Below, piece by piece: positions 1-7,106 of a stretch of 27,195 nucleotides of DNA. The notes below the pieces were generated by a model. It was given only the letters and a program-made list of their open reading frames with translations. It searched no databases and was not told where the DNA came from. This stretch comes from JBKEDC01 sp047971925 (GTDB lineage Bacteria > Bacteroidota > Bacteroidia > Bacteroidales > Prolixibacteraceae), in contig JBKEAC010000145.1 in NCBI GenBank assembly GCA_047971925.1, positions 1 to 27,195 on the forward strand. The letters run 5' to 3'. The translations under genes and the position numbers were made by a program. The first letter of the stretch is position 1. Each line of letters starts with the position of its first letter.

Positions 1-262
1 CGTGAAAAAATTTTTTCAGACGAAAAACAAAACGGGAATGGACGTGAAAAAAATTTTTCAGACGAAAAACAAAATGGGAATGTACATGAAAAATTTTTTT
101 CAGACGAAAAACAAAACGGGAATGGACATGAAAAAATTTTTTAAGACGAAAAACAAAATGGGAATGGACGTGAAAAAATTTTTTCAGACACATTTTGCAA
201 ATCCGATGAGCATGAAAAAATTTTTTCAGACGCATTTTGCAAATCCGATGAGCATGAAAAAA
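1..262. repeat. 42-bp tandem repeat array, each unit with a 16-nt palindrome
   Basis: Six full 42-bp units begin at 1, 43, 85, 127, 169 and 211, and a partial seventh at 253; the array may extend left of the window. Each unit carries the palindrome TGAAAAAATTTTTTCA, perfect at 3-18, 171-186 and 213-228 and off by one or two bases at 45-60, 87-102 and 129-144. The 26-bp sequence between palindromes has two versions: one rich in GAAAAACAAAA (units 1-4) and one containing CATTTTGCAAATCC (units 5-6). Because 42 is divisible by three the array is open in several frames, including a forward 14-residue repeat beginning MKKFFQT. I see no reason to think it is translated. Regular palindromes suggest an intergenic repeat or protein-binding array. 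Confidence 0.9.
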
Positions 263-264
263 CA

Positions 265-304
265 TACCTATATATAATGTATCGCAAATGTTCGATTGAA
301 TTTT
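265..304 (+). repeat. 40-bp direct repeat, left copy
   Basis: This block begins TACCTATATATAATGTAT and matches 618-657 at 37 of 40 positions. The two copies flank the large inverted-repeat element at 341-608, with 36 bp on the left and 9 bp on the right. Similarity continues more loosely beyond both copies: TTCCGCATGGCATT at 304-317 against TTCCGAATGGCAAT at 674-687. It is too long for a simple target-site duplication and is better read as part of a repeated composite. Confidence 0.85.
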
Positions 305-340
305 TCCGCATGGCATTCACGCCCACAATCACGCAAAAAT

Positions 341-608
341 GGTGTCGTACCTACGGCACTTATGTGCTTACACCTATTTGTACCACAGATTGAAATCTGT
401 GGCTAATAAGGTTCCGCCCCGAATGGGGCTGGGAACGCTGGGTTGGAATTCCGCATTATCACTTTATTACATACATTCACGCCCACATTCATGCATTATT
501 GCATTAACCCAGTGTTCCAGTCGCAGCGCGACGACATCTTATTAGCCCCACAATTCATTGTGGGGGAAATCGGTGCGAAACTAATCAAAGTGCCGTTGGT
601 ACGACACC
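341..608. repeat. Large imperfect inverted-repeat element with paired hairpins
   Basis: The outer arms 341-361 (GGTGTCGTACCTACGGCACT plus T) and 588-608 are reverse complements at 20 of 21 positions. Moving inward, both arms carry the same order of parts. First is an 8-bp perfect hairpin with a TGAA loop (383-402; on the other arm 546-565, read on the minus strand). Next is GGCTAATAAG (401-410 and complement of 538-547). Then comes a GC-rich hairpin (416-429; 520-532). Last is GCTGGGTT or ACTGGGTT (437-444 and complement of 506-513). The stems differ between arms but stay paired. The centre (445-505) is less symmetric. No coding gene is evident. It could be a structured RNA, a non-autonomous mobile element or a bidirectional terminator-like spacer. 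Confidence 0.8.
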
Positions 609-617
609 TGAAATGCG

Positions 618-657
618 TACCTATATATAATGTATTGCAAAAGTTCCATTGAATTTT
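618..657 (+). repeat. 40-bp direct repeat, right copy
   Basis: Right-hand partner of 265-304, 37 of 40 identical, in the same orientation. It begins TACCTATATATAATGTAT and starts 9 bp after the inverted-repeat element ends. Confidence 0.85.
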
Positions 658-692
658 CTGAATGGTCGCACAATTCCGAATGGCAATCCCAA

Positions 693-718
693 CACGCCCA
701 AAAAAGCTTGTGGGCGTG
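693..718. repeat. CACGCCCA hairpin
   Basis: CACGCCCA (693-700) and TGGGCGTG (711-718) form a perfect 8-bp stem with a 10-nt loop. The same octamer also occurs at 318-325 and 478-485, so four copies lie within 400 bp. There is no T-run right after the stem, so this is a repeat part rather than a clear terminator. Confidence 0.6.
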
Positions 719-979
719 ATTGCTTGCATATACTATTATTATATACGCATATCCTAAAATGAATCACCACCCGCCCCTTTTTTTTTCTCCAACGCTATCT
801 GTGCAAGGGAAAAACAGAGCTGTTTGACTTTTTATCTGTTAAATGTATATTAATTCTTTGCATGTACAATTATTTATTTTCTCGTTTGAAATTCAAAATA
901 TCTCTGTTAATCAATTGTTTGAATGATGAACTTTTCAAAAAATGCGCTGAAAATAAAATTGCTCATTAACAGATGATGC
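719..979. other. Gene-free AT-rich stretch before the lipoprotein promoter
   Basis: No open reading frame of note, no RNA gene and no clear repeat was seen here. A run of nine or more T around 778-787 follows a C-rich stretch (CCACCCGCCCC). A short inverted repeat AAACAG/CTGTTT lies near 813-826. Neither is strong enough to name. Confidence 0.5.
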
Positions 980-1008
980 TTGGATATCAAAAAATAGATT
1001 TATGTTTG
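980..1008 (+). promoter_or_regulatory. Bacteroidota-type promoter for the 1100-1930 lipoprotein
   Basis: TATGTTTG at 1001-1008 matches the Bacteroidota -7 consensus TAnnTTTG exactly. TTG at 980-982 lies 18 nt upstream, close to the expected -33 spacing. Transcription would start near 1013-1016 and give an untranslated leader of about 85 nt. Inferred from sequence only. Confidence 0.55.
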
Positions 1009-1028
1009 CAGCATCTAATCATTGATAT

Positions 1029-1048
1029 AAGTCAATTGTATTTGACTT
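1029..1048 (+). promoter_or_regulatory. Inverted repeat in the leader of the 1100-1930 gene
   Basis: AAGTCAA (1029-1035) and TTGACTT (1042-1048) are a perfect 7-bp inverted repeat separated by 6 nt. It falls within the predicted untranslated leader, so it may form an mRNA hairpin or be a protein-binding site. No known regulator is recognised. Confidence 0.35.
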
Positions 1049-1099
1049 GTGAATGATAATATTAAGTATAAATAAAATAAATTATTAAGAAAACAAATT

Positions 1100-1930
1100 A
1101 TGAAAAAAGTAACTTTACTTTCTTTCGCAGCAATCGCTCTTTTAGCGTCTTGCTCAACTGAAACAGAAACTCTTCCTGTGGAAGCTCAGTATGGAACAAT
1201 CAGCACTAAAGTGGCTGGCTTCACCATTTCGGTGCAAGAAGAAAACACTTTTGCAACTAAAGACGTAAATGGTTGGGGTGCTTTCGTAGCTGACCAATAT
1301 GCTAGCTACACGTATAACCTTTATAATGCTGGCACAACTACTGCTGCTACTGTACTTTCAGGTTCTACTTCTTCTCAAACAGGAAGTTTGGCATCGTGGT
1401 CAGACGAATTCAATTGGACTCTTAACTATGGTTCATATGATTTAGTTGTAACAAACTCAGGTTCTGCAACAGTTCGTCCAACAACTGATCGTAAAGGTGT
1501 GGTTTATACTTCTACAACAGAAGATATTAGTGTAGCTGCCTCTACTAACAGCGATGCTACATTTGGCGCTTGGGTAATGGAAACAACAGTAGTTTCAGCT
1601 AAAGCTTTTGATACAGATGCAGATACTTATCTAGGTACGTTGCAAAGCTATGAATTAACTGTGGGTGATCTGGTTATTGCTTCTAGCACAGGAACAACAC
1701 TATCTAGCTCTGCACTTGCACAAGGTTTCTTTAATACTGGTAGTCAAACAATCTCATTCGCCTATACATCTGCAGATGGAACTACAATGACTCCTATCAC
1801 TGGAAATACTGCAGCACTAACAGCAGGACAAGAAGTTGTTATTTCTATTGCAGCTAAAAATGGTACTGTTGGCTTATCAGTATCTGCTCCTACTGGTGCA
1901 ACAACCGATGGTGGAACAGTTGACTTATAA
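1100..1930 (+). CDS. Secreted lipoprotein, Ser/Thr/Ala-rich, possibly DUF4493-like
   Basis: The 276-residue product starts with a lipoprotein signal (MKK, hydrophobic stretch, LLASC with Cys18 as the lipidated residue), so it should be anchored in the envelope. The residues after Cys (STETET) are partly acidic, which might favour surface export in this phylum; that is inference. The mature part is rich in Ser, Thr, Ala and Gly with few charged residues, as in beta-rich surface proteins. The C-terminal segment LTAGQEVVISIAAK, then SVSAPTGATTDGGTVDL, parallels the end of the next gene (LKAGEETTIIIEN, then SVQSPNGET). The Bacteroidota DUF4493 family looks plausible but was not tested. It has its own promoter and terminator and a uniform set of common codons, suggesting high expression. 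No enzymatic motif was seen and the function is unknown. Confidence 0.85.
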   Translation: MKKVTLLSFAAIALLASCSTETETLPVEAQYGTISTKVAGFTISVQEENTFATKDVNGWGAFVADQYASYTYNLYNAGTTTAATVLSGSTSSQTGSLASWSDEFNWTLNYGSYDLVVTNSGSATVRPTTDRKGVVYTSTTEDISVAASTNSDATFGAWVMETTVVSAKAFDTDADTYLGTLQSYELTVGDLVIASSTGTTLSSSALAQGFFNTGSQTISFAYTSADGTTMTPITGNTAALTAGQEVVISIAAKNGTVGLSVSAPTGATTDGGTVDL

Positions 1931-1952
1931 TCACTACCCTTCATAATTTTAA

Positions 1953-1988
1953 GAAAAAACCAGCCTTCGGGTTGGTTTTTTTTGTTTT
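1953..1988 (+). terminator. Rho-independent terminator after the first lipoprotein
   Basis: A stem of AACCAGCC against GGTTGGTT (one G-T pair) closed by a TTCG tetraloop at 1966-1969 is followed by a run of eight T interrupted once by G. It lies about 25 nt after the stop codon. Confidence 0.85.
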
Positions 1989-2252
1989 ATAAGTATTCAT
2001 TATGCATGAGGCGATAAATTTACATCTACCCTAGCATCTCCTTCTTTGATAAATCATTTTCAATGAAGACTTAAAAAATTGATTAAACAGCAAGATTTCT
2101 TTCTTAAAGATTAAGAATGCATTTTAGCATTCTTTTTTTTGTGAAACTAATTCTTCTAAAGTAATATCTAAATGGCGATAAATGAATGTATTGACACAAT
2201 CATTTGCGCTTGATTATTTTTTCAAAACATTTCGCACAGCCAAAACTTCTAT
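1989..2252. other. Intergenic stretch between the lipoprotein genes
   Basis: No gene is evident. The stretch contains a second terminator-like hairpin (2113-2140) that does not follow any recognisable gene, which leaves room for a small transcript of unknown nature. No promoter-like box was seen upstream of that hairpin. Confidence 0.4.
2113..2140 (+). terminator. Orphan terminator-like hairpin
   Basis: AAGAATGC (2113-2120) and GCATTCTT (2127-2134) form a perfect 8-bp stem with loop ATTTTA, followed by T to 2140. The nearest upstream gene already has a terminator at 1953-1988, so this one may be a backup, end an unseen small RNA, or be left from a lost gene. Confidence 0.55.
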
Positions 2253-2260
2253 TATCTTTG
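2253..2260 (+). promoter_or_regulatory. -7 box upstream of the second lipoprotein
   Basis: TATCTTTG fits TAnnTTTG exactly. No clean TTG -33 element lies at the usual spacing. A start near 2266 would give a leader of about 125 nt. Confidence 0.4.
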
Positions 2261-2391
2261 CAAATTGGCAATGAACACATTAAAATTAAGTTTATTGCAT
2301 TGAAATTAGAGTTTTAAGCCATAAGCAAAGCTAATATAGCTAAATAAAAAACAAGAAAAAAGAACACGCTCGTTAACACGGAAAATAATTC

Positions 2392-3291
2392 ATGAATCAA
2401 TTTCACCACATAGCATTTTTGTGCCTGCTTCTACTAATGAGCTGCACAGGAGCGGAAGTGTTTCCGCCCCAAGGCTATGTGCAAGTTCATGCCCAAATTA
2501 CTTCCGATAATAAAGATGGCGTGATGATTGAAAAAGCGGTGGCGAGCAGCTATCTTGATTCAATTGATGCCAGCACTTTTTCCATTTATTTTTATTACAC
2601 TCGCACAGGCGTGCTCACCACCATGCCCGAAGGAGAACAAAATCCAACACCTATTAACGCATGGGGTGAGCAAAACATCATTTCGCTCTATGAAGATACC
2701 TATGATTTTTATGTGGCAAATTGCGATCCCTATAATTATAATGCTCAAACCGATAAATTCCTCCCTACGCTAAATCCACGCCGTGGCGTGAAGTTTATTT
2801 CAAAACCGGTGGGTTTAACGCTGCTTGCCGAACAACTTCTTTCTTTTGATTTCAGCAAAATAAGTCGTGAGAAAGAATTTTACGACTGGAATTTGCAAAC
2901 CTGCATCATCAACATTCGGGCTCGCTCGCAAGATAATGTTAATGAATATAACGCCCTGCACAGCTATAAAATTTATGTGGGCAATCTGCTCATGGTGAAT
3001 AGCGATAATAGCGATGATGTAATACCTTTCTACCCCAAGCAAATCACTACCACGGGTGTGCAAGGCTACTTCCCCCCTCTGCTTGAAGGCGAATCGCTCG
3101 ATGTGCGATTAGAATATTCTGAAGATGGAAGCAGTAGCAAAGAGGCAGTGATAAAAGGAGCAATATCGAAGCTCAAAGCTGGTGAAGAAACAACGATAAT
3201 TATCGAGAATTTTGATGATGATGGTTTGGGCATGTCTGTTCAATCGCCCAATGGCGAAACATCGGAAATTATTGAAATTGTGTTTTCTTAA
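2392..3291 (+). CDS. Lipoprotein paralogous to the upstream gene, possibly DUF4493-like
   Basis: The product is 299 residues. The N-terminus is a lipoprotein signal ending LLLLMSC, with Cys18 at the same position as in the upstream protein. Shared layout with that protein includes a short beta-strand-like segment soon after the Cys (GYVQVHAQI here, YGTISTKVAGF there), a YDFYV or YDLVV strand near residue 110, and a matching C-terminal end (LKAGEETTIIIE, SVQSPNGET). I infer that the two are diverged paralogues. This copy has more charged and aromatic residues and less uniform codon use, so it is probably less expressed. No catalytic motif is visible; a structural or adhesin-like surface role is possible but unproven. 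Confidence 0.8.
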   Translation: MNQFHHIAFLCLLLLMSCTGAEVFPPQGYVQVHAQITSDNKDGVMIEKAVASSYLDSIDASTFSIYFYYTRTGVLTTMPEGEQNPTPINAWGEQNIISLYEDTYDFYVANCDPYNYNAQTDKFLPTLNPRRGVKFISKPVGLTLLAEQLLSFDFSKISREKEFYDWNLQTCIINIRARSQDNVNEYNALHSYKIYVGNLLMVNSDNSDDVIPFYPKQITTTGVQGYFPPLLEGESLDVRLEYSEDGSSSKEAVIKGAISKLKAGEETTIIIENFDDDGLGMSVQSPNGETSEIIEIVFS

Positions 3292-3585
3292 AAAACCCGT
3301 TGGCGGAATGAAGGAAACTTGCGGAGTGATAAAAAAACATAAAATTGCAAATTTCTTTGCTGTGCCAACACCCTCTTTTCAGCGCATAAAAGAAATCAAT
3401 AATAAATAAAACTATTGGGCTAACATTCGTCTAATCTAGTTGTTATATCTGTTAAGAAAGCAATGCAATTAGTCGGCAACAGAAGTTACTATAAGTTTAT
3501 TTTTCACTGGGCAGCTATCGAAAGCTATTTTAGTTGCTATTTTAATTACTATTTTTACATTTTTGAATATCAAGACAACACTCCG

Positions 3586-6138
3586 ATGAGCCAATTGAAT
3601 ATGCCCAACAAAGGAAACATGCTACCTCAAGAGATAGAAAAGATTTTAACATTGAGCTATGACGAAGCCGTTCGTCTGGGCAATGACATGATAACGCGCG
3701 AACATATTTTTCTCGCCATTTTGCAATCAGAAGATTTGCAATGCATCGGTATGCTCACCCGACTGGGAGCTGATTTGGTGCAAATAAAAGCCGAAATAGA
3801 GAACAACATTCGAGTTGATTCGCAACAGATTGAAAAGTCGCAGGTCATGATTAATCGTTCGGTTGAGCGATTGCTGAAATTAATTTATTTAGAAGCCAAA
3901 GATTTAAAAGATGACGAGCTAAAGCCCTATCATTTAATTTTGGCTATTCTTCGAGATGAAAGCTCCTTTGTAAGTTCTTGCTTAATTAAGAACGGAATTA
4001 ATTATGAGCAATTAAAAGATGAATTAATGAAGCGAGAATCTGATTTGGGGAATCCTCAATTTCTCGATTCAAACAATTTCGACGACGACGACGACGACAC
4101 GCAATCGTATGATAAACCTCAAATTTCAAATGTGCTTTCACATGCGAATAGTAAAACCGGAACTCCGGTGCTCGATAATTTCGGAATCGACATTACAAAG
4201 CAAGCTCTAGAAGGAAAGCTTGACCCTATTGTGGGCCGTGAAAAAGAAATTATCAGAATTGCTCAAATTCTTTCACGTCGTAAGAAAAACAATCCGATTC
4301 TTATTGGAGAACCAGGAGTTGGTAAATCGGCCATTGCCGAAGGTTTAGCCTTACGAATCATTGAAAAGAAAGTGCCACGAAGCTTGCTCAACAAACGACT
4401 GATGAGCCTTGACATTGCCTCGATTGTGGCAGGAACTAAATATAGAGGTCAATTTGAAGAGCGAATAAAAGCAATCATTGGCGAACTTTCACGCGTTGAT
4501 GATGTCATCTTGTTTATCGATGAAATTCACACCATTGTGGGAGCTGGTGGAGCTATCGGTTCGCTCGATGCAGCCAACATGCTTAAGCCGGCGCTAGCAC
4601 GTGGTGCAGTGCAATGCATTGGAGCTACCACGCTGAGCGAATATAGTAAGCACATTGAAAGCGATGGCGCACTAGAACGACGTTTTCAGCGAGTAACAAT
4701 TGAGCCCACCACTGAAGAAGAAACAATTAAGATTTTAAATAACATCAAATCAAAATATGAAGAACATCATCGTGTGCACTACACCGATGCTGCCATTGAA
4801 GCTTGTGTGAAACTCACTTCACGCTATGTTAGCGACCGCACTTTCCCCGATAAGGCCATTGATGCGCTCGATGAAGCAGGTTCGCAGGCTAATTTATCGC
4901 AGGTTGATGTGCCCAAAAGCATTGTAAATCTCGAAAAGGAAATTGCGGAACTTGTGGAACTGAAAAATCAAGCAGTGAAAAACCAAGCCTATGAGAAAGC
5001 AGCAAGTTATCGCGACAAAGAAAAGAACTTGCAAATCACCCTTAATCAGGCAAGAGAACAATGGGAGAAATCATTGGAACAGCACCGAACAATTGTTGAT
5101 GAAATTCAAGTGGCAGAAGTGGTTTCACTCATGACAGGCATTCCAACACAGCGATTGCAGCAAAGCGAAATGAAACGATTGATTGACATGCATGATGAAT
5201 TAAAAGGAGCAGTGGTTGGTCAGGATGAGGCTATTGCTCATGTGGTGCGTGCAATTCAACGAAATCGTTCAGGACTGAAAGACCCTAATAAACCCATCGG
5301 TTCATTTATATTCTTAGGTCCAACAGGTGTGGGAAAAACACAGTTGGCAAAGGTGCTAAGCAAATATCTATTCAACGGGATCGATTCATTGATTCGTGTT
5401 GACATGAGCGAATATATGGAAAAATTTGCTGTTTCGAGATTGGTGGGAGCTCCTCCAGGATATGTGGGATACGACAAAGGTGGTCAGCTAACCGAAAAGG
5501 TTCGTAGAAAACCATACTCAGTTATCTTGCTCGATGAAATTGAAAAAGCACACCCCGATGTGTTCAACATTTTGCTCCAATTGCTCGATGAAGGTCGATT
5601 GACTGATAGTTTAGGACGAGTGGTTGATTTTAAAAATACGCTCATAATCATGACTTCCAACATTGGCTCGCGCCAGTTGCAAGATTTTGGACATGGTGTG
5701 GGTTTCAGCACCATTAAAACAGAAGCACAAGCTAATGAACTATCGCACCAAGTGATTACCAAAAGCCTCAAAAAAACATTCTCACCCGAGTTCTTAAACC
5801 GAATTGATGATGTGGTGATGTTTAACAAGCTGAGCAAAGAACACCTGGTTGATATTCTCGACATTGAACTCAAATCACTCCATGAGCGAATTGAGAATTT
5901 GGGCTACAAACTGAAAATATCGAAATCAGCGAAAGAATATGTGGCAGAAAGTGGATATGACAACAACTATGGGGCTCGCCCACTACAGCGTGCCATTCAG
6001 CGAAATTTTGAAGATGCCATTGCCTCGGTAATCATTAAAAACGAAATTGCAGTGGGCGATTCCATTTCAATTGGCTTCGACAGCAAGAAAAAAGAATTGA
6101 AACTAAAAATTTTGAAAGTAGAAGATTGTAAGCTTTAA
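3586..6138 (+). CDS. clpC: ClpC-type AAA+ unfoldase of the Clp protease
   Basis: ATP-driven unfoldase that feeds substrates to ClpP in the cytoplasm. From the start at 3586 (MSQLNMPNKG) the protein is 850 residues, the usual ClpC size. The frame is open 123 nt further upstream, but those codons encode an aromatic-rich stretch unlike any Clp N-terminus. In order: Clp-N repeats (about 10-145, EIEKILTLSYDEAVRLGN); an acidic linker with six Asp in a row; AAA domain 1 with Walker A GEPGVGKS near 240 and Walker B FIDEIH near 310; a short UVR-like segment (about 452-476, ending YEKAASYRDKEK); AAA domain 2 with GPTGVGKT near 578 and LLDEIEKAHPD near 647. VGF at 705-707 sits where the ClpP-docking loop is expected. 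The short middle segment and VGF loop argue for ClpC rather than the disaggregase ClpB. No clear promoter was found in the 294 bp upstream. Confidence 0.93.
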   Translation: MSQLNMPNKGNMLPQEIEKILTLSYDEAVRLGNDMITREHIFLAILQSEDLQCIGMLTRLGADLVQIKAEIENNIRVDSQQIEKSQVMINRSVERLLKLIYLEAKDLKDDELKPYHLILAILRDESSFVSSCLIKNGINYEQLKDELMKRESDLGNPQFLDSNNFDDDDDDTQSYDKPQISNVLSHANSKTGTPVLDNFGIDITKQALEGKLDPIVGREKEIIRIAQILSRRKKNNPILIGEPGVGKSAIAEGLALRIIEKKVPRSLLNKRLMSLDIASIVAGTKYRGQFEERIKAIIGELSRVDDVILFIDEIHTIVGAGGAIGSLDAANMLKPALARGAVQCIGATTLSEYSKHIESDGALERRFQRVTIEPTTEEETIKILNNIKSKYEEHHRVHYTDAAIEACVKLTSRYVSDRTFPDKAIDALDEAGSQANLSQVDVPKSIVNLEKEIAELVELKNQAVKNQAYEKAASYRDKEKNLQITLNQAREQWEKSLEQHRTIVDEIQVAEVVSLMTGIPTQRLQQSEMKRLIDMHDELKGAVVGQDEAIAHVVRAIQRNRSGLKDPNKPIGSFIFLGPTGVGKTQLAKVLSKYLFNGIDSLIRVDMSEYMEKFAVSRLVGAPPGYVGYDKGGQLTEKVRRKPYSVILLDEIEKAHPDVFNILLQLLDEGRLTDSLGRVVDFKNTLIIMTSNIGSRQLQDFGHGVGFSTIKTEAQANELSHQVITKSLKKTFSPEFLNRIDDVVMFNKLSKEHLVDILDIELKSLHERIENLGYKLKISKSAKEYVAESGYDNNYGARPLQRAIQRNFEDAIASVIIKNEIAVGDSISIGFDSKKKELKLKILKVEDCKL

Positions 6139-6241
6139 TAAGGTTTCAGAACTAAGCGGTTGGCATTTTATAAGGTGTGGGTGTAGGCATTAAACACACA
6201 CACGAACTAAAAAAGAAATAAACCTTGCAAAAAAGGTGCAC

Positions 6242-7090
6242 ATGAGAAAATTAGTTGAGAAAAAAATAGCGATTTATCTAATCGGAATTACGACAATGAT
6301 GAGCTGTACAGGCAAAATTAATCATTCGCCGGTAGTGGCACAAGTCTATAAGGCTCAATTGCACAGCTCCGATTTATTGTCTTACTACCCGAAAGGGCTT
6401 TCAAGTGTCGACAGTGTGCAATGGGCAAAGAGTTTTATTGAATCGTGGGTGAAAAGCGAACTCATGCTGCATGAAGCCGAAAAGGAATTAAGCTCATCAG
6501 ATCTTGATGTCGATCAATTGCTGCATGAATATCGAAAATCGCTACTGATTTATAAATATGAGCAACGATTTTTGAAGGACATTGACACCTTAATCACTTC
6601 AGCCGACATTAGAAACATGTATCCTGATTATGAACTTGCAATAAATGACACTACCCAACTGGTGAGAGGAGTTTATATGAAATTTGTGTGGGAGAAAGTT
6701 GATATCAACACACTGAACAACTTGACTAAAAATAAAAATTATGCAGAAATAACGAACTATGGCAGAAATAATGCCAATGAAATGGCAGACTATAGTGCCG
6801 AATGGGTCAATTTAAAGCAGTTATTAGCTTACATGCCCGAAAATTCGATTGAGGGAGAGCCAAATTTTTCAAATAAGAGTTACATTGACAGCTCCGATAC
6901 GGAATATTATTACTTTCTTTGTGTTTATAAATTCGATAAAGCAAAAAAATACAGCAACAATCACAATAAGCTAGAGGAAGAAGATATTCGAAATGCCATT
7001 CTTTACAAACGAAAACAAGAATATTCAAAAAAGATTAAGAAAGAAATTTTTGAGGAAGCAGAAGCAAACAAAAATATCACGATTTACTAA
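6242..7090 (+). CDS. Lipoprotein of a SurA cluster, without recognisable rotamase domain
   Basis: The 282-residue protein is encoded just before the SurA-like isomerase, with only 16 nt between stop and next start. The ATG at 6242 (MRKLVEKK) is preferred to the in-frame GTG at 6236. The N-terminus is a lipoprotein signal ending ITTMMSC (Cys22). The following helical, charged region (WAKSFIESWVKSELMLHEAEKEL within about 60-85) resembles the N-terminal chaperone segment of SurA/PrsA-type proteins, but no parvulin motif follows. The C-terminus is very Lys/Glu-rich. By position and helical layout it may be a periplasmic chaperone-like partner for outer-membrane protein folding; this is inference. 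The gene follows clpC by about 100 bp. Confidence 0.75.
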   Translation: MRKLVEKKIAIYLIGITTMMSCTGKINHSPVVAQVYKAQLHSSDLLSYYPKGLSSVDSVQWAKSFIESWVKSELMLHEAEKELSSSDLDVDQLLHEYRKSLLIYKYEQRFLKDIDTLITSADIRNMYPDYELAINDTTQLVRGVYMKFVWEKVDINTLNNLTKNKNYAEITNYGRNNANEMADYSAEWVNLKQLLAYMPENSIEGEPNFSNKSYIDSSDTEYYYFLCVYKFDKAKKYSNNHNKLEEEDIRNAILYKRKQEYSKKIKKEIFEEAEANKNITIY

Positions 7091-7106
7091 ACAAAACAAC
7101 AATACA

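Noticed and set aside
1..262. CRISPR-like array (short repeats with 26-bp spacers)
   Set aside because: The spacers are repeated copies of just two sequences rather than unique ones, and no cas genes are present. It is a tandem repeat.
2..277. 91-residue repeat protein MKKFFQT...
   Set aside because: The frame is open only because the 42-bp unit has no stop and is divisible by three; the palindromes explain the sequence better. The window edge also hides any real start.
339..729. Small proteins inside the inverted-repeat element
   Set aside because: The frames run across hairpins and linkers on both strands with no start signals; structure explains the sequence better.
3463..3585. N-terminal extension of ClpC
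   Set aside because: The extra 41 residues are aromatic-rich and unlike any Clp N-domain; the ATG at 3586 fits the family.
6993..7106. Upstream start for SurA
   Set aside because: It would add 38 basic residues before a clear signal peptide and overlap the previous gene.
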